The position numbers were made by a program, and so were the translations under genes. From Ophiosphaerella korrae (Eukaryota > Ascomycota > Dothideomycetes > Pleosporales > Phaeosphaeriaceae), in NCBI GenBank assembly GCA_028456385.1, contig JALNQF010000354.1, positions 1 to 41,706 of the forward strand: DNA of 41,706 nt, in the 5' to 3' direction. Under the pieces are notes generated by a model. The model was not told the DNA's origin. It did not search any database and saw only the letters and a program-made list of their open reading frames with translations. Below, piece after piece: positions 9,801 through 20,700 of the stretch. Each line of letters opens with the position of its first letter. The first letter of the stretch is position 1.

Positions 9801-12230
9801 ATAATAATATTCTTAATTATTATCTTTTCTAATTTAAGTATAGAGAGAACTGTTTTAAACCTAATAGGTTCTTAGAATAGTTTTCCTTTAATTGTACTTA
9901 ATTTTTAAAGGTACTTCTTTATTATATATTTTATTTCTTATATTTCTATAAACTTTTTTAATATAAAGTTTCTTATAGCTCTACTATTAATTATTAATTA
10001 TACTTTCTTTTTTTAGTATATACTTGTTTTTATAATATATAGGCTTTCTATACCTTCTAGCTTTTCTTACTTTAGTATCTTTATAAATTATCTATCTTTC
10101 TAAGGCTATAGTCTTACTTCTAGTTTATATATTTTGTATTTTAGACATTTATTATTTGTATATTTATACTATAGTCCTCTCTAGACGCATTTCTTAGTTA
10201 ACTTAGGTCTAGGCCTTATTACTAAGTATCTATCTTCTAGGATTATTTCCTATCCTTAGATGTTTTCTACTAGGATTACTCTTATATAATTATAGCCTCT
10301 TCTTCTTATAGGCTATACGTTATTACTTACTTTAGAGTTTCTATATATAATATAATTCTTATCTATATATAATATCTATAATACTTTAAAGTATACTAGA
10401 TATTTTAGATCTATTATTTTATTATCTCTTTCTTAGTATTTACTTCTCCTAGGTTTATCTATTATTAGGATATAGTATACTATTAGTACTCTTAGTATAT
10501 AAGCTTTGTTAATCTATTACGTTTTTCTTATAAGGTACTACTATTCTTTCTATATAGGTATTCTTTCTACTATAACTATATATTACTTTATTTATTCTTA
10601 AAATAGTATAAACTTAGTTTCTTTAGGATTATATTCTTTCTAGTCTTTATACGCTTCCTCTATACTTATAACTATTAAGTATATTTAAACGAATCTCTAT
10701 TCTTTATTTTATTCCTCTATATCTATTATTATATAGCTATTATAGCTATATATTATTAGCTAGGCGTATTCTATTTTTCTTATACTAACTTATCTTTTAC
10801 TTCTTTATAGTCCTTTAGAGGTAGTTATAGTAGTCTCTTTATCTTATACTAGTCTTTTAGCCTAGATTAATAGTACTAGAGGCTCTTCCTTTTCTAAATC
10901 TTCTATTAGTAAGTCTATTACTTGTACTATTTTTTCTAGCTAAGCTTTTATTCTTTCTTTTATTATAGCTACTCTATATCTTTATCTTTATAAGAACTAT
11001 ACTACTCCCTACTTACTAGAAAGGTATATATAGTAGTTGTTATTATAATAAAAGGTCTAGTAGAGTATTATATATTATACTTCTTTACTCCTAGCTACTT
11101 TCTTCTAAGGTTTAGCCTATACTTGTAGTATTTCCTTCTTTTTCTTAGTTGTTTTTAACTAAGTTTCTTTCTTTAGGTCTTTACTCTTATAGTCCTTTAC
11201 AAAGTATTTAGGTTTCTTATATTTATAATATACTATATCTTTCTTCTTTTATAATTAGTAGTCTTTTGCGTAGTAACCTTTCTTACTATAGCTAAAATAT
11301 ATAAAGTCTTTATTCTTCTTCTTCTTCTTATCTTTGTTAGCGTTAAGGATTATAAGGTCTCTCTTATTATAATTCTAGGCGTAACCTCTATATTTGTTCT
11401 TCTTCTATTCTCGAAGATTGTTGTTAATTTATATTACCTATTACTTTAGGGCTTTTAGTATTCTTAGTTTCTTTATATATATTATCTTGTATTAGATCTT
11501 AGAGTTAAGTCCTTGTTTAAATTATAATATTAGGGCTAACTTGTTCTATTCTATATTTTATAATAGTTATTTAAACTATAATATATATTTTAGAATACTC
11601 TAGCTTTATATAAGCTTTTCTAGCTACTCTTTAGCTTATTAGGTAACGTCTATATCTCTAAATACTACTCTTATTTGTTTAGTAAAGTATTTATAACTTC
11701 TAAAAATAGCTCTAGTTTTATCTTTCTAGGTTATTAGTAAATATATCGTGTAATCTATCTAGTAAGGTTTATACTATCTTATTACGTCTTCTTTAAAGTA
11801 TAATCTAATATATATTACTTTCTTTTCTTCTATATTAAAGTATAGTACTTATATATCTATTTAGAGTTATACTAATATAATAAAAGGTCTTAGTTTTTCT
11901 CTTATCTTATTAAACTTCTTAAGGATAGGTATCTTTAGTAGTTTCTTTATCGCGCTTATTTCTAGTCTTTAGGTAATTAGTTCTATCTAGTTCTATTCTT
12001 TAATAATAGCTTTAATCTATACTTTATTTTACTTTACGTAGTCTTAAAGCTCTTTGTTCTATATTTTTAAGGCGTCGATTACTATTTTTATATATTCTTT
12101 CTTAGAGATTAAGTTATTTAAGTAGTCTTTAATTTATTTCTATATAGTATTATTAAACTTATAGCTACTTATTAGTACCTTAGCTTGTCTTTATATTAAA
12201 CTTTCTACTATTATATTAGCTAGACTATAC
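6779..12230 (-). pseudogene. gag-pol of element 1 (RIP-inactivated)
   Basis: Reading the minus strand from about 12230, gag begins near 12220 with ANIIVESLI. It ends in two CCHC knuckles: FSYSKKGYYAKDY (about 11305-11258) and YYKYKKPKYFVKDY (about 11245-11195), where the expected Cys and His are now Tyr. Protease appears as INSRAIRNFI at about 9992-9963, originally DSGAT. RT has FSLINILVVF near 9170-9130 and YLDNILIF (9082-9059), originally YLDD. RNase H (about 8540-8300) contains LNYLIYNKKILVI and VYIDYKNLIGF. Integrase shows a zinc domain (about 8020-7880) and IIIDRDI near 7610. A chromodomain-like end (EVKEILAY...YYLVK*IGIDEKGQL, about 6945-6835) marks it as a chromovirus. The stop is at 6779-6781 and is conserved among copies. 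The gag-pol frame carries many TAA/TAG codons and cannot be functional. Confidence 0.93.
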
Positions 12231-12272
12231 GCTACTTACGCTTTGCTTCTTGTAATAACTAAATTAGCAAGG

Positions 12273-12700
12273 TATAATAGGCTATTACTAGGGTCGACTT
12301 ACTAGGGCCTAAGAGTATTAGTAGATCGTAAGGTAATAATAAAAGATTGTATAGTAATCTATAATAACTGTAAATAATAGAAGATATTTTATAACTATCT
12401 TGTATTAGCGTTCTATAGTTAATAGATTAAATTACTAATACTATCTTAATAATATATATCCTACTAGCTATATACTTATAGTACTCTATTAATTTATATA
12501 TACTAAGACTAATAGATTATAGATTACCTTAATCTATAATCTATTAATACTAAGAGTCTATAGATTATAGATTACCCTAGGTATTGTAATTATATATAGC
12601 CTCCTAATTAGGTTTATATCTTTTATTATTGTATAGGTCTAAGTTACTTATTATAAAGCTTATTAGTTCTATCTATAGTTCTCTTATTACTATTATAATA
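12273..12700 (-). repeat. 5' LTR of element 1
   Basis: This 428-bp partner of 5671-6098 is followed by TSD TAGAG (12701-12705). On the coding strand it is followed directly by CCTTGCTAATTTAG. No TGG-initial tRNA primer site is obvious there, so the priming mode is unclear. Confidence 0.93.
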
Positions 12701-12748
12701 TAGAGTTTATAAAAATTTTAGGTATTTAAAGAACTTTTATTATTAAAC

Positions 12749-13950
12749 TTCTTCTTCTAGCTAGTATTTTTACTAGCCTTTTAAAGTATAACCTTAGTAA
12801 AAACTTTAATCTTTTAAGAAAAAGAAAAAAAGAGTTTTTATATACTTAATATACTATACCTATATATTAAGTATATTATTATTATAATACTTATATATAA
12901 AATTCTATTTATATTTTATTAATAAGTAAAAGATTATTACTTATATAATTATATTTACTCTTAGTATAGCTTATATAAATATTTTTTTTAAATTATAATT
13001 CTATTACTTTTCTTCTAATTTACTATAGTATATACTTAATATATATATAGTATATATTTAGTAATTATTACTATAGTTTACTATCTTTACTTAAAATTTA
13101 TTAAGAAAAGTAATATCTATTAAGCTTAGCCTTTTAAGTAAAGTATAAATACTAAGCGTACTAACTATAATACTTTATATACTATTTACTTACGCTATAC
13201 TTAAAGTATTATTAACTAGAAAGAAGTAGAGAATAAGCTAGAAGAATATTACTACTAGTATTATTTTTTTAGTAATTATAGTAGTTATACCTTAGTAATT
13301 ATCTAGAGATATATTCTTTATATATACTTTAACTAATATAAATAGGTACTTTTTATACTTAATATATATATTAATTATCTTTATAATCTTTATAATATAT
13401 ATAATACTACTATATCTAATACTAGTACTTCTAAAACTAACTTAAAAGTATACTATTCTAGTATTAAGCTTACTTATACTTAGTATACTTTTAACTTAAA
13501 GCTATTAAACTAAAAGTATCTTACTACTTATAGTAGTACTTTCTTAAGAGTACTTACTTTAATACTTATAACTATACTTTAATTTTTAAATCTTATTTTA
13601 ACTAAGTAGTATAGCTTTATAGCTTAGTAAAAAAGTTTAGTTAAAGTATTAATAAAGATTTTTAGCTATCTTTACTATATTATATATTTACTTATATAAT
13701 ACTTAAATAGTAAATACTAACTATATTTTTATAAGAGAGTTATTTCTTATATCTTTTATTTTTATACTAATATTAGTAAGTTTATAACTTACTAATATTT
13801 AACTACTTTTTTACTTTTAGTTAGTACTTAGTAAGCTACTAGGTATATATACCTAGTACTTACTTAGATAGCTATATTTCCTATTTGCTCTTTTTAGTTA
13901 ATTATTAAAACTACTTTATTAAGTTATTTTATTTAACGTCTACTTTATAT
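12749..13950. other. RIP-degraded AT-rich DNA, unclassified
   Basis: This 1.2-kb stretch lies between the outer end of the inverted-repeat element and the first LTR of the nest. CA/TG are almost absent, and TATATA-type strings and short palindromes are common. No coding frame or LTR end was recognised. Confidence 0.5.
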
Positions 13951-14393
13951 TATAATAAGGCCTTAAGTTATTAACTATTTAGGATCTAAAGAAAGAAGTA
14001 AAGTAAATTAAGAGTTAATAGCTTTAAGTATAAAAGGTAATTAAGTAATAAACTATAAATAATATAATAATTCCTAATAGGTAATCTTAAGTATTATCGC
14101 TCGTAGTTAATGTTTAAATTACTACTACTATCTTACTAATAGATATTACTATTAACTATATACCTAGTACTTTTTTAGTACTTTATTACTTTATTATTTT
14201 AGTTTTTATACAGTTATAAAGCTAGCCTTATAGATTTATATTTTCTAATATTATAAAGTTATAAATTTATTATATATTTCTATTATAATTAACTTCTTAA
14301 TTAAGCCTATAATCTTATAAGTTATATATATTAATATCTTCTATTATAAAGCTAATTAGTTCTATCTAGTTTTTCTTTATTACTACTATAATA
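13951..14393 (-). repeat. 3' LTR of element X
   Basis: This LTR aligns with the other family LTRs, sharing the middle block CTCGTAGTTAATG...TTAAATTACTA and the end block TTAGTTCTATCTAG. It is the most heavily diverged LTR in the window, consistent with its outermost position in the nest. Confidence 0.7.
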
Positions 14394-14434
14394 CTATCTC
14401 TTTTTCTAAGTAAGTTCTTATTCTTTTATCTTAA
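13951..14434 (-). mobile_element. Element X: LTR plus 41 bp of internal tail
   Basis: A divergent LTR of the same chromovirus family (13951-14393, 443 bp; starts TATAATAAGG, ends ACTATAATA) is followed by the polypurine-side tail CTATCTCTTTTTCTAAGTAAG as far as 14434. Element 4 begins there. The rest of X must lie beyond the right edge of the window if it survives. Confidence 0.7.
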
Positions 14435-14889
14435 TATAATAGAGTTACTTGTTATTAACTATAAGTAACTTCTTTAGGGAGTATTAGTATATTAAAAGTT
14501 AATAACTAAAGTATATATTATAATTAAGTAATAATCTTATAAATAATAGAAAGGTTCTTTTTAGTACTAATATATTATAGCTCTTAGTTAGAGATTAGAT
14601 TACTAATACTATTCTAATAATATATATTACTACTAATTATATATCTATACTAATCTATTAATCTATTACTTATATCTAGTCTTAGTAACTATAGATTAAT
14701 AGATTAGTAATCTATAAATCTATAATACTTTCTTATCTATATACTCTATATATCTATAGATTATATTATTTATTCTAATTATAAGTTATTTTCTAATATA
14801 AGTTATTACTTTACTTATCTTATACTTTATTAGTACTTAAATTAAGACTTATTAGTTCTATCTCGATTTCTCTTATTATAGTTATAATA
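14435..14889 (-). repeat. 3' LTR of element 4
   Basis: This 455-bp LTR carries the AATCTAT/ATAGATT cluster (14645-14770) and the conserved end TTAGTTCTATCTCGATTTCTC. It is followed by CTATATCCTCTTTTAAG, the complement of the polypurine tract. Confidence 0.8.
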
Positions 14890-14942
14890 CTATATCCTCT
14901 TTTAAGTAAGTTCTTATTTTCTTATCTTAAAGCTAAGGTTAT

Positions 14943-15329
14943 TATAATAAGTAACCTAGTTGTTAACTACTAAGTACTTTAGAGAGAGGTAGTAGATTAG
15001 AAGTTAATAATAAAAGTACGTATTATAATCTATAATAGGCTATAAATAATAGTATAATTCTTGCTATATTAAGTATTATTACTTGTAGTTAATAATTAAA
15101 TTACTAATACTACCTTAAGGGTGCGTATTACTACTAACTATATACTTAGTATTTTCCCTAGCTTTATAGCTTTATATTTACTAAGATTATAAATTTATAA
15201 AGTTCTTATATATCCTAGGTATAACTAACTTCCTAATCTAGATTATTAGTTTACTTATCTTATACTTTGTTAGTACTTATATTAAGGCTAATTAGTTCTA
15301 TCTCGATTTCTCTTGTTATAACTATAATA
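14943..15329 (-). repeat. 3' LTR of element 3
   Basis: This 387-bp LTR is preceded by TSD GTTAT. It belongs to a subtype with a TTTACTAAGATTATAAATTTATAAAG block instead of the AATCTAT clusters of elements 1 and 2. The internal side begins CAATTCGCCTCTTTTAG. Confidence 0.9.
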
Positions 15330-16005
15330 CAATTCGCCTCTTTTAGTAAGTTCTTATTTTCTTATCTTAGAGCTAAAGGTATTAATCTATTTTCTTTATT
15401 AATTAATAGTTCTTTCTTACTCCTTATATATTATTATTCTTAATATAATAAAGTACTTCTAGCTAATTAAGTTACTTATAATAAAGTTAAGATATTTCCT
15501 TATTTTTATTACGCCCTATTAGGGCTTCTTTATCTTATATCCTTAAAGGATAGTAAAGCCTATAGTAAGTATATTTAGGCTAATATTTAGTATTAATATA
15601 CTCTTTTATATATCTTACTTATAGAGTATAAGTATTTAATCTAGATATAATCTCTTTTTACTAAATTATATAAAGAGAGCTATTAATAAAGCTAAAAATA
15701 AATTATTATTATAGCTTATAAAAGCTAAAGCTAAGTATAAGTTAAATCTTTATAAGCTAGTAGATCTTTATACTTATATTAAACGTCTTTATAAAGTAAA
15801 AGCTTAGAATAACGCGAAATTAATTAAATAGTCTTATACTTTAGAAGCTAAGATAAATCTTAAGAACGTAGTAGAGACTACTCTAGCTCCTACTATATTA
15901 GGCGTTTCTATTATCTCTCTATCTAGCGTTAGTAGTATAGATTTTCCTAGTTTACTCTAAGGCGTTCTAGAAGGGTTTAATTTTAGAACTCTTCTAGTTT
16001 CTTAA
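15330..16005 (+). pseudogene. Antisense ORF of element 3
   Basis: This aligns with the antisense ORFs of the other copies, closest to element 6. The first frame contains a cluster that before RIP would read roughly ACSKCIQAN with a further Cys, then LLIEYKYLI. After the frame break it reads LYKLVDLYTYIKRLYKVKA and TLEAKINLKNVVE, ending LEGFNFRTLLVS with TAA at 16003-16005. Stops are of the CAA/CAG-derived kind. It overlaps the end of pol (15983-15985) tail to tail. Confidence 0.55.
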
Positions 16006-16102
16006 AATAATTAAAATTTTCTTCTTATTCCTATATATCTTCTTATAGTTATCCTTCTTTATTTATACCTATCTATTTTACTAGGTAGTAATTTCTTCTA
16101 TT

Positions 16103-16545
16103 TATTACAATACTAAGTAGTAAGTAAGCTATTATATTACACGCGATTAGGCTAGGTAATATAGTATAGTAGAATACGTAACTATTTAGTAGTAATCGCT
16201 CTAGAGTAAATACTCTAGAGTAAACGCTCTAGAATAAGCGCTCTAGAGTAAACACTCTAGAGTAAGCGCTTAAGAATAAATACTAGATAGTAAGTATATA
16301 AGAACGTTAATAGACCTTTATAGACTATTGTATTTAATCTCTTCTCTACGTTTTATCTTAATAGAGTATTACAACTAATACTTTAATTAGATTCTTATCT
16401 ATCTATTAATACTTATATACCTTATAATACTCTAATAAGAGCTAACTATTAATTAAGTTAAGTAACTAACTTATTTATTAACCTTACCTATCTTATAGAA
16501 GCCTACTTACCTTTATTACTCTTACTTAGTTCTAAGGACTTAATA
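16103..16545. mobile_element. 443-bp insertion (probable solo LTR) with TSD CTATT
   Basis: The insert interrupts the chromodomain region of element 3. The 5-bp duplication CTATT flanks it at 16098-16102 and 16546-16550, and the surrounding sequence is continuous with elements 1 and 2 when it is removed. Ends are TATTACAATAC and GGACTTAATA, consistent with RIP-altered TG...CA. A TATATAAGAACG stretch near 16295 looks like a plus-strand TATA box. It does not resemble the chromovirus LTRs, so it is probably a solo LTR of another, perhaps copia-type, family. It contains a 14-bp repeat array. Confidence 0.75.
16199..16282. repeat. Six 14-bp units of CTCTAGAGTAARCG
   Basis: Units start at 16199, 16213, 16227, 16241, 16255 and 16269; the last is degenerate. 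Each begins with CTCTAGAG, a perfect 8-bp palindrome. They sit just upstream of the candidate TATA box in the 443-bp insert, where repeated promoter elements would be expected. Confidence 0.8.
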
Positions 16546-16615
16546 CTATTATAGAATTAATACTATAAGATTTTTTTAACTTCTTAGTCTTTCTATTCTT
16601 TATACGTATCTACTT

Positions 16616-17043
16616 TATAATAGGTATTACTAGAGTTAACTTCTTAATACCTAAGAGTGTTAGTAGATTAAGAGGTAATAACAAAGCTCGTGTTATAATC
16701 TATAATAGGCTTATAAATAATAGAAGATGTTTTATAACTATCTTAGTATTATTGCTTGTAGTTAATAATTAAATTGCTAATACTATCTTAATAATACGTA
16801 TTACTACTAACTATATACTAATACTAATCTATTAATCTATAATTACTAAGACTAATAGATTATAGATTACTCTAATCTATAATCTATTAATACTAAGAGT
16901 TTATAGATTATAGATTACCCTAGGTATCTTAATTATATATAGCCTCTTAATTAAGTTTATATTCTCTAAGGTTATATAAATCTAAGTCTATTACTATAGG
17001 GCTAATTAGTTTTATCTATAGCTTTCTTGTTACTATTATAATA
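16616..17043 (-). repeat. 3' LTR of element 2
   Basis: This 428-bp LTR is followed on the internal side by CTATCTCCTCTTCTAAG, the complement of the polypurine tract. AATCTAT/ATAGATT clusters lie at about 16811-16917. Confidence 0.93.
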
Positions 17044-17746
17044 CTATCTCCTCTTCTAAGTAGTTTTTTATTTATCTATCCTAGAGCTAAAGTTATTAAT
17101 CTACTTTTTTTATTAATTTATAGTTCTTTATTACTCTCTATAGTTATTATATCTATACGTTGTTACTATCTTCTTACTAATTACGTATTACGTAATAGTA
17201 TTAAAATATTTCTTTATTCTTGTTATACTTCTCTTAAGTTAAATCTTAAGTCTCTTTCTTATATTATTTCTATAAATAATAGTAAGGCTTATAAAGTATA
17301 TATTTGTATAAATATACGTAGTTCTTATAATATATCTAGTATTTCTCTTTCTAAGTATACGTTTATTATACTTATTCTTACGTCTAAGCTTAATAATAAT
17401 AGGGAGAGCTATTAACTAGTCTTAAGAGAAATTACTATCTTAAATAGTAGAGGCTAAAGCTAAGCGTAAGTAGATTTAGGAGCTTACGTAAAGTAAGCTA
17501 GTAGAGAATTAAGCTTGTCTCTTTTATCTTTATAAGATAAAGGTATTAAATAATAAGAAATTAGCTAAGTAGTTAGTAGCTCTAGAAGCTAAGCTAGACT
17601 TAGATAAGGCGTTTAATACTATTATAGTAGGTCCTATATTAAGTATTTCTATTACCTCTCTATCTAGTAGTAGTAATATTAGTTCTCTTAGTTTACTACT
17701 AGGCGTTCTAGAGAGTTTTAACTTTAGAAGTCCTCTAGTTTCTTAA
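17044..17746 (+). pseudogene. Antisense ORF of element 2
   Basis: This is the same arrangement as element 1 with the same break point. The first frame runs through KAYICINIRSS (about 17290-17330) to a stop after RESY. The second frame reads VEAKAKRK, LYKIKVLNNKKLAK, ALEAKLDLDKAF and ends LESFNFRSPLVS with TAA at 17744-17746. Preservation of both frames in a copy independently mutated by RIP supports genuine coding ancestry. Confidence 0.6.
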
Positions 17747-20700
17747 AGTAGTTAAGATTATTTTCTAGTTCCTATATATTCTCCTATAGTTACTATTTCT
17801 TGTCTATACCTATCTATTTTACTAAGTAGTAGTTCTTACTATTATAGAACTAGTATACTAAGATTTTCTTAACTTCTTATTCTTCTTATTCTCTATACGT
17901 GTCTACTTTATATACTAGTAGTTCTACTTTTTATAGTACTATCTTAAGTAGTACTATATAGAAAGTTAGGTATATCTTTATTTTACTTAGTAGTTTTAGC
18001 TTAAATATAACTAGTATAACTTTTTTCTTAATTTTATATAGTCCTATCTTAATATAGTCTAGTTTTAAACTTAGCCTCTTACTCTTAATATTTTTCTATA
18101 CTAACTATACTTTTTCTCTCTCTTTAAATTAGGGTCCTTCTTTATATTTCTTATTATAGTACTTAGCTATACAATTATATAGTAACTCTACGTCCTATCT
18201 TAGCTAATTATATATATCTCTAAGTCTATTAGCGAAGTTTTCTCTTCTTAAAGACTAGGATATTTCTAATCTTAGTATTCTATATATACTAGGGTTAAAT
18301 CTATAGTTTATAAAAAAGGGTAATACTTTTATTACTATATTCTTTACGCTATTATATACTAACTATACTATAAGTAGTAACTATACCTAATTGTTTTAGT
18401 TATAATTAAGGTAGTATCTTAAGTATTGTTCTACTATCTAATTTATTTATTCTAACTATTTATCTATTTATAGGTAGTACGCTGTAGATATTACGTATTT
18501 AATTCCTAATTGCGCTAATATTATTCCTTATAGTTTTAATATAAATCTTATATCTCTATCTATAATAATTTTATCTAGTAGTCTATATTAACTAATTATA
18601 GTTCCTAGAACCTAGTGTATAGTAACTTCTATCTTACTTTTCTCTTTATATAGTCTAAAGTATATATACTTTATAAGCTTATCTACTATTATAAGTACTC
18701 TATTATACTCTACTCCTAATATTAGATCTTTAGACTTAGGTAGTTTTGTAATAAAGTCTATTATAATAACTCTCTATAGTTATTCTAGTACTTCTACTAG
18801 TTATAGTATTCTATATAGTACGTATCTATTATACTTATTTCTCTAGTATTCTATATAGTCTTATAGTACTTCTATTACTAGTTGTCTTACTTTTAGAATA
18901 TAGTAATCTTATAGTAGTTTATCTAATATTTTCTTAATACCTTAATAACTATATACTAGTAGTTTATAGAATTGTTATATAAATTCTCTTTAGATCTTTT
19001 TTAGAATATATATTCTTCTATAAGCTTATATAAGTCCTTCTTAGATTTCTAGTTTCTCTATTTCTTTAGATACTTCTTACGTTGTTTTTTAAATCTATTT
19101 ATCTAGCTTACTACTTTTTCTTTTAAGTATTATAGCTATTTTAAGTATATTTAGAACTAAGTATCCTTCTTTATTCTTAATTAGAACTATACCTATAGCG
19201 TTTATTTCTTCTTATAAGTCTAGTCTTCTACTAAGGGCCTCTATAAATTAATTATCTTTACTCTTTATATATATAATTTCTATATTAAATATTAATAAGA
19301 ATTTCTACTATCTTATATAGTATTATAATAGTTCTTTATTTATTATAAATCTTATAAGATTCTTATAGTCTATATAGACTTTTATCTAGTACTTTACTCT
19401 TTATAAGTATACTCTTTACTACTTAAATACTTTATAGATTACTAGTATTTCTTTGTTATAGATTAGGTAGTTAAGCTCTACTAGTTTTATCTTCTTAGAG
19501 AAGTATTTAACTAAGTATTTCTTTTTAGTCTTTAGGTCTTCTTGTATTAGTGCTATTTTATAGACTAAGTTAGATACGTCTATTTTTACTATTACTAGTA
19601 GGTCTAGGTTATATATTCTAATAACTAGATTTTCTATAAACTTTTTTTTAATTTTTTTAAATACTTTGTTATATTCCTTTATCTATTTAAATAGCGTATC
19701 TTTTTTTATAAGCCTTATTATTAGTTCTATATCTTTAGACTATCTTAATATTAACTTTCTATAGAAGTTAGCTAGGCTATAGAATTATTATACTTCTTTT
19801 AGGTTATTTAGTGTTAGCTATTTATTAATTAACTTAATCTTTTCTAGGTTAATCTTAATCTTCTCTAGTTCTATAATAAATCGTAGGAAATCTATTTTTT
19901 TTGTATAGAATTTATATTTTCTTATTTTAAGAAATAGTTTATTTTCTACTAGTTTTTCTAGTACCTTGTATATATATTATACGTATTCTTCCTCTATTTC
20001 TAATAATATAAGGATGTTGTCTAAGTATATAAATATAAATACGTCTAAGTACTCTCTTAGTACTATATTAATTCTTTCTTAGAAGGCTACTAGTACGTTT
20101 GTTAAGCTAAAAGGTATTACTATATATTTATATAGTCTATATTGTATTTAGAATACTATTTTCTATTTATTACCTTTCTTAATTCTAATCTAGTAGTAAG
20201 TATTCTAGATGTTTAGTTTTATAAAGATTATTACTTTTCGTAGCTTATCTTGTATTACGTCTATTTATAGTAAAGGGTATTAGTTTTTACTTATAACTAC
20301 GTTAGTTTTTCTAAAGTATACGTAAAGCCTTTTTTTACTTATTCCTTTTTTATCTACAAATATAAGTCTATATACTACTAAGGATTTAGATTCTCTTATC
20401 TATTCTTTTTTTATTATATTTTAAATAAATACTTATTTAATTTATAATTCTACCTCTGTTTTTTAGTAGACTAGGCTCTATCTTACGTTTTTTCTTTCTT
20501 CTACTTCTATTACTAAGTCCTATAGTTAGTATTCTAGAAGATAATCTTTAGGCTCTATAAGCTATTTTTCTTATTTCTTATATTTTTCTAGGAATTCTCT
20601 TTTATAGGTGTTTATATTAGCTTTTAATATATCTTTCTTAGAGTAACTAATTTTCTTTATTCTCTAATTAATATACAGGTTAGTTATCTATAACTATAGT

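Larger units (their letters stand above)
5671..12700 (-). mobile_element. Element 1: complete Ty3/gypsy chromovirus, 7,030 bp
   Basis: Two 428-bp LTRs (5671-6098 and 12273-12700) flank an internal region, with the target duplication TAGAG at 5666-5670 and 12701-12705. The coding strand is minus: in that orientation the LTR runs from TGTTATAG-like to CTATTACA-like ends, now largely mutated to TA...TA. A purine-rich tract (GGGAAGGAGATAG) abuts the 3' LTR at 6099. The minus-strand gag-pol has gag knuckles, protease, RT, RNase H, integrase and chromodomain, and a plus-strand ORF lies next to the 3' LTR. The LTRs differ by roughly 25 positions, nearly all C/T or G/A, so RIP rather than age dominates. 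It inserted into the right arm of the inverted-repeat element. Confidence 0.95.
3031..12748. mobile_element. Candidate DNA transposon with ~260-bp inverted arms, split by element 1
   Basis: The left arm (about 3031-3285) matches, as reverse complement, the right arm (about 5440-5665 continued at 12706-12748). The match includes GTAGCTAGAA, ACTAGTATCTAA, ATAATACTTACTTT and TAGAGTTTATAAAA in collinear order, with a few small indels. Element 1 (5671-12700) sits inside the right arm, and subtracting it with one TSD leaves a native length near 2.7 kb. Long terminal inverted repeats around a single coding-like core suggest a DNA transposon, perhaps MULE-like. No transposase motif was recognised and no target duplication is evident. 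Two inverted fragments of another repeat are an alternative. Confidence 0.5.

Noticed and set aside
3031..12748. The inverted arms as LTRs of a retrotransposon
   Set aside because: The arms are in inverted, not direct, orientation and have no TG...CA ends, polypurine tract or primer site.
14393..15329. Element 4 and element 3 LTRs as a simple tandem LTR duplication
   Set aside because: The element 3 LTRs pair with each other across 14 kb, share GTTAT duplications, and the host tail resumes at 29811, so this is nesting.
16199..16282. CRISPR-like array
   Set aside because: 14-bp units abut directly without spacers and lie within a fungal LTR-like insert; this is a plain tandem repeat.
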